This document shows positions 1-5,568 of a stretch of DNA of 6,025 nucleotides, one piece after another. The position numbers and the translations under genes are program-made. Under the pieces are notes generated by a model. That model ran no database searches. It was given only the letters and a program-made list of their open reading frames with translations, and was not told the DNA's origin. The stretch comes from Bacillota bacterium (GTDB taxonomy: Bacteria > Bacillota_I > Bacilli_A > RFN20 > CAG-826). Within the stretch, counting starts at the first letter, position 1; each line of letters starts with the position of its first letter. Where the stretch lies: NCBI GenBank assembly GCA_016872075.1, contig VHBF01000029.1:1-6025 (forward strand), read 5' to 3'.

Positions 1-1120
1 TAAAGTTTCTGACTCTAAATAATCCCGAAAGCGCACCGCTCGCTTCATGCCGATGGACGTTTCCTAATTCTCCCATCCGTATCGGTAAATCCTTATAAGA
101 GTAAAACTCGTTTTTATAAACAAGCATACTGCCTGGGCAGTTCATCGGTTTAATCGCATATTCTTTTTCATCAACTTCAGAGACGTACATATTATCGCGA
201 TAATTAAACCAATGGCCGGACGTTTCCCATAATTCTTTGGATAACATCGTCGGCGTTTGCACGAGTTGATAACCCGCTGCCCGATGGACATCAATCCAGA
301 AATTTTCTAATGTTTTTCTGAGAATCATGCCTTTATTTAACCAAAAAGGAAATCCAGGACCATAATCTGAAATCATGAATAATCCAAGTTCTTTTCCTAA
401 TTTTCGATGATCTCTTTTTTTTCTTTCCTCTAACATTAAGACATAGGCATCTAAATCTTTTTTATTGAAAAAAGCGGTTCCATAAATACGTGTCAATTGT
501 TTATTTTTACTATCACCACGCCAGTAGGCACCTGCGGTGTTCAATAATTTAAAGTTTTGATTGAAACTGGTATTGATAAAATGAGGCCCTAAACATAAAT
601 CGGTGAATGCTCCTTGGGTATAAATCGAAATGGTTCCCGTTAACGCTTGAATCATTTCGGTTTTATATGGGTCATCCTTAAACATCTGTAAAGCTTGTTG
701 TTTACTAACTTCTTTTCTGGTAATCGGAAAAGCTTGTTTAGCTAATTCCAGCATTTTCGCTTCGATTTTTGGAAAATCTTCTTCACTGATGGGTTGAGAT
801 AAATCCATATCATAATAAAATCCTTCATCAATGGCTGGGCCAACCCCAAACTTTGTACCGGGATACAAAGCAATAATGGCTTGGGCAAGTAAATGCGAGG
901 CATCGTGCCTTAACATATTTAAAGTTTCTGGATCTTTTTCTGTCAACAATTTAAACGAACCTGCTTTAGGAATTGGCCAATATAAATCATAGAGTTGCCC
1001 ATCTAAAGCATACGCAAGAACCCGCTTTGCTAAAGAAGGTGAAATTTGATTGGCAACCTCAAGGCCGGTCATGCCTGGTTTCAGTTGCATCGTCTTGCCA
1101 TCGGGTAGTGTAATGTTCAT
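1..1120 (-). CDS. thrS: Threonyl-tRNA synthetase (partial, C-terminus beyond the left edge)
   Basis: Charges tRNA-Thr with threonine in the cytoplasm, using ATP. The 373 codons present cover the N-terminal TGS domain (about 1-60), the editing domain (about 62-225) and the first part of the class II catalytic core. The editing-site residues are visible: H72 and H76 in RHDASHLL, and C176 and H180 in CLGPH. Proofreading of mischarged Ser-tRNA should therefore be active. In the core, KPMNCPGS supplies the first zinc ligand (C328), and motif 2 is clear as GNVHRHEASGALSGLFRVRNF-like sequence around 353-373. The rest of the core and the anticodon-binding domain lie outside the window. The ATG at 1118-1120 is chosen because a strong Shine-Dalgarno sequence sits 5 bases before it and MNITLPDGK is a normal TGS start. 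Expression is controlled by the T-box leader just upstream. Confidence 0.97.
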   Translation of the reverse strand, partial: MNITLPDGKTMQLKPGMTGLEVANQISPSLAKRVLAYALDGQLYDLYWPIPKAGSFKLLTEKDPETLNMLRHDASHLLAQAIIALYPGTKFGVGPAIDEGFYYDMDLSQPISEEDFPKIEAKMLELAKQAFPITRKEVSKQQALQMFKDDPYKTEMIQALTGTISIYTQGAFTDLCLGPHFINTSFNQNFKLLNTAGAYWRGDSKNKQLTRIYGTAFFNKKDLDAYVLMLEERKKRDHRKLGKELGLFMISDYGPGFPFWLNKGMILRKTLENFWIDVHRAAGYQLVQTPTMLSKELWETSGHWFNYRDNMYVSEVDEKEYAIKPMNCPGSMLVYKNEFYSYKDLPIRMGELGNVHRHEASGALSGLFRVRNF

Positions 1121-1125
1121 AATTG

Positions 1126-1132
1126 CTCCTTT
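1126..1132 (-). promoter_or_regulatory. Ribosome binding site of thrS
   Basis: AAAGGAG lies 5 bases before the thrS ATG and just after the T-box terminator U-run. It is the strongest Shine-Dalgarno match among the genes of this window and fixes the thrS start. Confidence 0.85.
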
Positions 1133-1136
1133 AAAT

Positions 1137-1164
1137 AAAAAAACGTCCATCTATAAGGACGCTT
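1137..1164 (-). terminator. T-box rho-independent terminator before thrS
   Basis: On the minus strand, CGTCC (1161-1157) pairs with GGACG (1148-1144) around an 8-base loop and is followed by seven T (1143-1137). A G-T and two A-T pairs can extend the stem outwards. The 5' arm is also the 3' arm of the antiterminator, so the two structures exclude each other. Because no other terminator is seen after glk, this hairpin may also be the conditional end of transcripts coming from the glycolytic operon. Confidence 0.85.
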
Positions 1165-1184
1165 CACGTGCGTGGTACCACCTT
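1155..1184 (-). promoter_or_regulatory. T-box sequence and antiterminator helix
   Basis: The conserved 14-base T-box reads AAGGTGGTACCACG (1184-1171). Helix A1 is AAGG (1184-1181) with CCTT (1158-1155). The 7-base bulge is TGGTACC. Helix A2 is ACG (1173-1171) with CGT (1161-1159). The TGGT in the bulge should pair with the free NCCA end of uncharged tRNA, which predicts an A discriminator base on the cognate tRNA-Thr. Forming this helix sequesters the 5' arm of the terminator. Confidence 0.88.
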
Positions 1185-1353
1185 AATTTATATGCTTCGT
1201 GCATATACACTCATGGCTCTTAACGCGAGCAAACGTATCGTGGATGATGAATAGAAGTGGTGTTGTGAATGGTGATGCGGTTAAGATTTCACCGATGCTA
1301 CTTAACTCTCTAAACGCGATATCAATTCACAAAGCTTCTGCAACGATAAATTC

Positions 1354-1381
1354 ATTATATAACGATTATAAGGAAGTGCAA
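1354..1381 (-). promoter_or_regulatory. Probable sigma-A promoter of the thrS T-box transcript
   Basis: A -35 box TTGCAC (1381-1376) and a perfect -10 box TATAAT (1359-1354) are 16 bases apart. The predicted start, near 1347, coincides with the first base of Stem I, which supports the call. The -35 box directly abuts the glk TAA stop codon. Confidence 0.75.
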
Positions 1382-2218
1382 TTATTTAGCAGAAAAAGCT
1401 AAATTTGCAGCCCCAATAATTCCAGCATCTTGTCCAAATTGTGCCAATGCAAGTGGGATATGAGGAACGGCAGATTGGAGTTCTTTCCAAAAATGGTCTT
1501 TTGATTTCATCACGCCACCAGTCAAAATAAACGCTTTTGGTTGATAATAACGATCAACCCACTTTAAAAAATTCGTCACATAATTTAACCAACTTTTAAA
1601 AACCGGCTTGATGGTCGGATCACCTTTGCCATACCGTTCAAAAAAACTTTTAGCATCAGGGACTACCACGCCATGAAAGGCAGCTAATTGTACGATCCCT
1701 TGCCCACTGGCTACTTTTTCCAACTCTTCGTATCCCGAACCTAATGGCACTAGCATATGCCCGGCTTCTTCTGAACTATGTCTGAGTTCGTGATTGGCAA
1801 TAAAGGCGGCACCGACACCCGTTGAAATCGTGATGAAATAACTCGACTCTAAGTTTTTCCCATAACCTAAATTACCTTCGGCAACTGTTGCCATTACCGC
1901 ATCATTTTTAATGACAATCGGTAGGCGATAGGTGGTTTCCAAAAACGATTGCAGTGGCACATTTCGAATCCCAATATTGGGAAGGATATCAATGCCACCT
2001 AAAACATCAACTCGTCCAGGAACACCGCAAGCAATTGCACTGATATTCGCTTGCTTTTTGATTAGACTGTCAATACTTTTTTTAACCTGATTTAAAAACC
2101 CTTGTAAATCATTCAAAGGGGTTGGTTCAACAACAAGTTCGACAATTTGATAAGTCTCATTTACTAACGCAGCTCTTAAATTCGTGCCACCGATATCGAG
2201 GGCAATCACATGCTTCAT
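1382..2218 (-). CDS. glk: ROK-family sugar kinase, probable glucokinase, without the zinc motif
   Basis: A ROK-family cytoplasmic kinase that most likely phosphorylates glucose to glucose-6-phosphate with ATP. Length is 278 aa, slightly short for ROK glucokinases. Visible motifs are the N-terminal phosphate loop DIGGTN (8-13), GVPGRVD (65-71), KNDA with the catalytic-base candidate D106, the phosphate-binding TISTGVG (130-136), the sugar-binding EAGH (E151, H154), LTGGV (232-236) and a C-terminal QDAGIIGAA segment. The usual ROK zinc-binding CxCGxxGC sequence after EAGH is missing: the text goes straight to a LEKVASG segment that matches the LExxASG normally found after it. The only cysteine is C64. 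The ATG overlaps the pyk stop as ATGA (2215-2218), so translation is probably coupled. The glycolytic neighbours favour glucose as substrate, but another hexose or N-acetylhexosamine cannot be excluded. Confidence 0.85.
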   Translation of the reverse strand: MKHVIALDIGGTNLRAALVNETYQIVELVVEPTPLNDLQGFLNQVKKSIDSLIKKQANISAIACGVPGRVDVLGGIDILPNIGIRNVPLQSFLETTYRLPIVIKNDAVMATVAEGNLGYGKNLESSYFITISTGVGAAFIANHELRHSSEEAGHMLVPLGSGYEELEKVASGQGIVQLAAFHGVVVPDAKSFFERYGKGDPTIKPVFKSWLNYVTNFLKWVDRYYQPKAFILTGGVMKSKDHFWKELQSAVPHIPLALAQFGQDAGIIGAANLAFSAK

Positions 2219-3672
2219 AAGGTTTCTTCTTTGACATCCTTTAAAGTTAAAATTTTCATGAAATTAGTCGAACCAACACCAGTCGGCACCCCACCTGTTA
2301 AAAGGATATTAGCGCCAGGTTTTAAACCAATTTGTCGTGCCTTTAAAATTGCAAATGCTTCCATATCTTCAATAAATTGCGGTAATGTTTTTGCATAAAA
2401 AGCATAAACGCCCCACACTAATCCTAAGGATAAAACCGTTTCGCGGCGATCACTGATTGCAAAAATAGGACAAGCAGGTCTGGCTTTTGAAATTCTGCGA
2501 GCCGCACCACCGGTTTCAGTAAACGTAATAATCGCTTGCGCGTTGATTAATAAGGCGGTATTTGCGACCGAGTTAGCGATTGCATCGGAATTAATTTTTT
2601 TACTACTTTCATAAGCTTGATTGGACATTTTAAGATAGTCCAATTCTTTTTCCATCGTTTGGGCAATTTTGGCTTGCATGTTGACCGATTCAACAGGATA
2701 TTTACCACTTGCAGATTCGGCGGATAACATTACCGCATCACTACTTTCTAAAATTGCATTTGCCACGTCAGACACTTCTGCTCTGGTAGGGCGCGGCATG
2801 TTCACCATGCTATCTAACATTTGGGTCGCGGTAATCACTGGTTTACCAACTCGTCGACACATCGATACAATTCTTTTTTGCACGATTGGAACTTGCTCTG
2901 CGGCAATTTCAACACCCAAATCACCTCGGGCAACCATGAGGCCATCTGCCACTTCAAGAATTTCTTCTAAGTTACTGACACCTTCAGGGTTTTCAATTTT
3001 AGCAATGATTTGAATATTGGGTTTTCCATATTTTTCTAAAATCGCTCGAATATCTAAAACGTCTTGTTTTCTTCTGGTAAAACTTGCGGCAATATAGTTG
3101 ACGTTTTGTTCGCAACCAAATTTAAAGTCTGCCTCGTCTTGAGCCGAAATAAAGGGCATCGATAATCTAGCAAAGGGTGCATTTAAACCCTTACGATTTT
3201 TGATTGTATGCGTGTTTAATGCTTTACAAACTAATTGATGTTGGATTCGATCTTTTTCAACAATCAGTAAGGCTAAATTACCATCATCAATTCGTAATTG
3301 ATCACCGACTTTTACGTCCTCATATAAATCGGCATATGAAACGGAAAAGATTTCCGCATTGCCTAATAAAGGTTTCATACTCACCCTGACGGTACTGTCT
3401 TGTTTGATTAGTGCTGCATCATTTTCAAACATGCCTACGCGAATTTCTGGGCCTCTTGAATCAAGCATCACTGGAATAAAAATACCTTTTTCTTTTTCTA
3501 ATCGTCGCGCCATTTCAAATTTTTTGAGATGCGTTGGGTAATCGCCATGAGAAAAATTGACTCTCATAACATTCATGCCAGCATCAACCATCTCGAGAAG
3601 CTTTTCATAAGTTTCTGAGGCAGGTCCAATCGTTGCTACGATTTTAGTCTTTTTATCAAATCGATACATCAT
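2215..3672 (-). CDS. pyk: Pyruvate kinase
   Basis: Converts phosphoenolpyruvate and ADP to pyruvate and ATP, the last step of glycolysis. The 485 aa comprise the barrel (A), the inserted B domain (about 72-170) and the C-terminal domain. Key residues are visible: R37, N39, S41 and H42 in RVNFSHG; D71 in LDSRGPEIR; the catalytic K225 in IAKIENPEG with E227; D251 in ARGDLG; and T283 in TATQMLDSM. The Glu in GPEIR is the residue associated with K+ dependence. The common TKG of LDTKGPEIR is SRG here. The C-terminus ends with TGGVPTGVGSTNFMKIL, so the extra PEP-utiliser-like domain of Bacillus pyruvate kinases is absent. Translation can start at either of two consecutive ATG codons. There is no clear Shine-Dalgarno sequence, and pfkA stops one base before, which implies coupling. 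The stop is TGA, inside the glk start. Confidence 0.96.
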   Translation of the reverse strand: MMYRFDKKTKIVATIGPASETYEKLLEMVDAGMNVMRVNFSHGDYPTHLKKFEMARRLEKEKGIFIPVMLDSRGPEIRVGMFENDAALIKQDSTVRVSMKPLLGNAEIFSVSYADLYEDVKVGDQLRIDDGNLALLIVEKDRIQHQLVCKALNTHTIKNRKGLNAPFARLSMPFISAQDEADFKFGCEQNVNYIAASFTRRKQDVLDIRAILEKYGKPNIQIIAKIENPEGVSNLEEILEVADGLMVARGDLGVEIAAEQVPIVQKRIVSMCRRVGKPVITATQMLDSMVNMPRPTRAEVSDVANAILESSDAVMLSAESASGKYPVESVNMQAKIAQTMEKELDYLKMSNQAYESSKKINSDAIANSVANTALLINAQAIITFTETGGAARRISKARPACPIFAISDRRETVLSLGLVWGVYAFYAKTLPQFIEDMEAFAILKARQIGLKPGANILLTGGVPTGVGSTNFMKILTLKDVKEETL

Positions 3673-3673
3673 G

Positions 3674-4636
3674 TTATTTTAACCGATCAATCACATTGAC
3701 AATCCCTGTATGCTTTGCACGTTGCATTGCGAGGGCTTCATAAATATCAAAGTCCGCAAGTTGTTGGCCTCGGACTCCGATACAGCGACTGGTCTTCCCT
3801 TCATTTAAACATTGCACAGCGTATTCGCCCATCCGTGAGGCAAGAATGCGATCAAAAGCTGACGGAGAACCACCTCGTTGAATTCGCCCCAACACTTCCG
3901 TTCTCACTTCAAAACCAGTTTCTTGATGAATAAATTTTGCAAGTTCTTGTAAATCAAATAGTTTTTCAGACACAATCACCATTGCATGATTTTTACTGGT
4001 GGCTTTTTGAAATTTCAATCGCTCAATCATTTCATGTAAAGGCATAAAATTGTCACCTGAAATGGTTAATTCTGCCCCGCATGCTAATCCAGCATATATC
4101 GCTAGATCACCAGCACGATTACCCATGACTTCAATAATCGAACAACGTTGATGAGAGAACGTGGTATCTCGAAGCTTATCTACTGCATTGACGATTGTAT
4201 TGAGGCATGTGTCAAACCCAATTGTGTAATCGGTGCATGCAATATCATTATCAATGGTGCCAGGTAATCCAATGCAATTAATTCCCATGTCGGATAAATC
4301 TTTAGCTCCACGATACGTGCCATCGCCACCAATGAGGACTAAGGCATTGATACCAAATTTTTTAAGCTGTTTTACACCTTCTTGGCGAATATCAGCATCG
4401 ATAAATTCTGGTAATCTCGCAGATCGGAGAATGGTGCCACCTTTATTAATGATTTGGGAAACAAATGACCGATCAATTTTTTCAATTTGCCCAGCAACCA
4501 AACCACGATACCCGTTATAAATTGCATACATTTGATGCCCATAACTTATCCCGGCTCGGACTATCGCTCGAATTGCCGCATTCATGCCCGGCGAATCTCC
4601 ACCGGATGTCAACACACCAATGTTTAGAGATTTCAT
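3674..4636 (-). CDS. pfkA: ATP-dependent 6-phosphofructokinase
   Basis: Phosphorylates fructose-6-phosphate to fructose-1,6-bisphosphate with ATP, normally as an allosteric tetramer. At 320 aa it has the standard bacterial PfkA length. Motifs are the ATP-binding GGDSPGMN (12-19), GGDGT (103-107; Gly106 indicates ATP rather than pyrophosphate), the catalytic PGTIDND (D129 the base), MGNRAGD (171-177), the F6P-binding R164, E224 and R245, and LGRIQRGG (249-256). Two positions differ from E. coli and Bacillus enzymes: N173 stands where Arg171 (E. coli) is, and R251 stands where His249 is. Allosteric-site residues R23, R27, R156 and E189 remain. The ATG at 4636 is chosen over an in-frame TTG at 4654: it is preceded at 7 bases by GGAAAG, gives the family-typical MKSLNIGVLTSGGD, and overlaps the upstream stop as ATGA (4633-4636). 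Confidence 0.96.
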   Translation of the reverse strand: MKSLNIGVLTSGGDSPGMNAAIRAIVRAGISYGHQMYAIYNGYRGLVAGQIEKIDRSFVSQIINKGGTILRSARLPEFIDADIRQEGVKQLKKFGINALVLIGGDGTYRGAKDLSDMGINCIGLPGTIDNDIACTDYTIGFDTCLNTIVNAVDKLRDTTFSHQRCSIIEVMGNRAGDLAIYAGLACGAELTISGDNFMPLHEMIERLKFQKATSKNHAMVIVSEKLFDLQELAKFIHQETGFEVRTEVLGRIQRGGSPSAFDRILASRMGEYAVQCLNEGKTSRCIGVRGQQLADFDIYEALAMQRAKHTGIVNVIDRLK

Positions 4637-5445
4637 AGCTTTTCTTTCCACCAATTTAAAGCTACTTTAGCTTTGGAATTTATCTTTATTTTCGCTTTTC
4701 TTTTTGTTGAACGGGGATCATGCTTTTCACCACGGGCCACCACGTGCCAACTTTTTACCATTCCCATTTTTTCAAGTAAACCCTGAACCCTTGCGTAATC
4801 AAACATCTTGCATGAAAAAATATCAAAATACATTTTACTTTCTTGTAAATTAACATGAATCGACAAGTGAGATTCTGCAATCATCACAATACTCGATAAA
4901 AAAGTTGGGTTTGTATATTGATTATAAAGACCAAATGCTCTGGTGATGGGGGTCATGCCGATGTTGTCAATTAAACCTTCTAAAAACCGATTCGTTGATT
5001 CTAAGTTAGTGTTTGAAGTTAATTGCACAGTTGCCATGACATGGGGACCAAAAACAGATTTCGGATCAAATGCTTCCGATTGATTAATTCCATTTCGATT
5101 CGCAGAAAATAATCTACTTTTTGGTTTAGCACTTGGCCAGTAACGTTGTATGACTTTATGAAAAAAGTTAGGGTCTATATCTTGTTGGGTATAAAGGTCA
5201 ACAAAGTAACATCCTCTTAATGGGAAGGTGTGAATCGTGAGATGGCCACCTTCTAAAAATATATAACTAGATAACCCCTCATCGATAGGAACCAAACCAT
5301 AATCATAGGGGAGAAGGTAGGCGGGGGAAATGGGTTTAATTTTTAGATCAAAAAGCACCAAATTAATCGTTTGATTAATAAAGTTACTATTGCCAAGAGC
5401 AATCGAAGCTTTAACACCATAACCATCGAACATTAAGTGGGTCAT
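4633..5445 (-). CDS. Tandem-fused SpeD-fold pyruvoyl-dependent decarboxylase (AdoMetDC-like)
   Basis: Two copies of the bacterial class 1b AdoMet decarboxylase domain in one 270-aa chain (single-domain relatives are about 120-130 aa). The N-half spans about 8-110, a linker 111-131, the C-half about 132-240, then a Lys-rich tail. The C-half has ESHLSIH (191-197), with S192 as the expected self-cleavage and pyruvoyl residue, H197, and the proton-donor Cys in FSCK (C212). In the N-half the matching segment is GGHLTIH (66-72): the Ser is Gly67 and the Cys position is Gln87, but S59 and H72 remain. Cleavage before S192 would give chains of 191 and 79 residues. The family normally makes decarboxylated AdoMet for spermidine synthesis, but related proteins decarboxylate ornithine or arginine. 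The Glu after HTWP in the Thermotoga enzyme is L76 and Q201 here, so the substrate is uncertain. It is first gene of the operon, with a weak ribosome site. M5 is an alternative start. Confidence 0.85.
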   Translation of the reverse strand: MTHLMFDGYGVKASIALGNSNFINQTINLVLFDLKIKPISPAYLLPYDYGLVPIDEGLSSYIFLEGGHLTIHTFPLRGCYFVDLYTQQDIDPNFFHKVIQRYWPSAKPKSRLFSANRNGINQSEAFDPKSVFGPHVMATVQLTSNTNLESTNRFLEGLIDNIGMTPITRAFGLYNQYTNPTFLSSIVMIAESHLSIHVNLQESKMYFDIFSCKMFDYARVQGLLEKMGMVKSWHVVARGEKHDPRSTKRKAKIKINSKAKVALNWWKEKL

Positions 5446-5470
5446 TATTTAGATTCTCATTCCATTCATA

Positions 5471-5499
5471 ATGCTATCAAAATTGGCGTACTTAAGCAA
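5471..5499 (-). promoter_or_regulatory. Candidate promoter of the decarboxylase-pfkA-pyk-glk operon
   Basis: TTGCTT (5499-5494) and TAGCAT (5476-5471) are separated by 17 bases. The -35 box matches the consensus at three of six positions and the -10 box at four of six. The predicted start is near 5464, giving a leader of about 19 bases. It is the best pair I see in the 123-base divergent intergenic region, but it is only moderate. No catabolite-repression (cre) match and no terminator or attenuator was seen here. Confidence 0.4.
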
Positions 5500-5532
5500 T
5501 CAAACCTTATCAGTTCTAAACATTCATTTCTT

Positions 5533-5560
5533 TTGATTTTAATCGGTTATAATTTATAAT
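5533..5560 (+). promoter_or_regulatory. Candidate promoter of dnaB
   Basis: TTGATT (5533-5538) and a perfect TATAAT (5555-5560) are 16 bases apart, which predicts a start at about 5567, only about two bases before the dnaB ATG. A second perfect TATAAT (5548-5553) would start near 5560 but has no good -35 box. Either choice leaves an extremely short leader, and no Shine-Dalgarno sequence precedes dnaB. Confidence 0.6.
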
Positions 5561-5564
5561 AACC
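5545..5564. repeat. Inverted repeat over the dnaB -10 region
   Basis: GGTTAT (5545-5550) and ATAACC (5559-5564) are perfect 6-base inverted arms with an 8-base AT-only spacer. The repeat covers both TATAAT boxes and ends five bases before the dnaB start. It could be an operator, or it could be chance in AT-rich DNA. It has no U-run and is too short to be a terminator. Confidence 0.45.
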
Positions 5565-5568
5565 TTCT

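Larger units (their letters stand above)
1137..1347 (-). ncRNA. T-box riboswitch leader, threonine-specific, controlling thrS
   Basis: The leader senses uncharged tRNA-Thr and lets transcription reach thrS when threonine is scarce. The base of Stem I pairs ATCGT (1347-1343) with ACGAT (1241-1237). Further in are TTGTGAAT/ATTCACAA, GCG/CGC and GTTAAG/CTTAAC, with a bulge containing AGAGA and a GGTG in the terminal loop, as in known Stem I elements. The likely specifier is ACC (Thr) at 1261-1259, about 18 bases after the distal helix. A second ACC at 1273-1271 is an alternative. A short hairpin (1230-1216, GCTC/GAGC) and a 7-bp Stem III (1207-1189, TATATGC/GCATATA) follow, then the T-box sequence and terminator. 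The element is compact, with no room for a full Stem II plus IIA/B pseudoknot. Pairings were found by eye. Confidence 0.92.

Noticed and set aside
1199..1402. Plus-strand open frame of 67 codons antisense to the T-box leader
   Set aside because: No ribosome site and no family resemblance. The region is fully explained by the T-box leader and thrS promoter on the other strand.
2669..3013. Plus-strand open frame of 114 codons inside pyk
   Set aside because: Antisense to a well-conserved pyruvate kinase sequence and without recognisable motifs. It is a shadow frame.
4233..4520. Plus-strand open frame of 95 codons inside pfkA
   Set aside because: Antisense to conserved PfkA motifs, with no ribosome site or domain. 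It is a shadow frame.
4637..4654. Upstream TTG start adding six residues to PfkA
   Set aside because: The ATG at 4636 has a Shine-Dalgarno-like GGAAAG at 7 bases, gives the family-typical N-terminus and forms an ATGA overlap.
5482..5500. Imperfect palindrome ATTG-11-CAAT upstream of the decarboxylase gene
   Set aside because: Only 4-base arms with a non-symmetric centre, as expected by chance in AT-rich DNA.
5446..5568. Possible catabolite-repression (cre) site or polyamine leader RNA in the divergent intergenic region
   Set aside because: No match to the cre consensus, no stable hairpin with a U-run, and the likely leader of about 19 bases is too short for a riboswitch.
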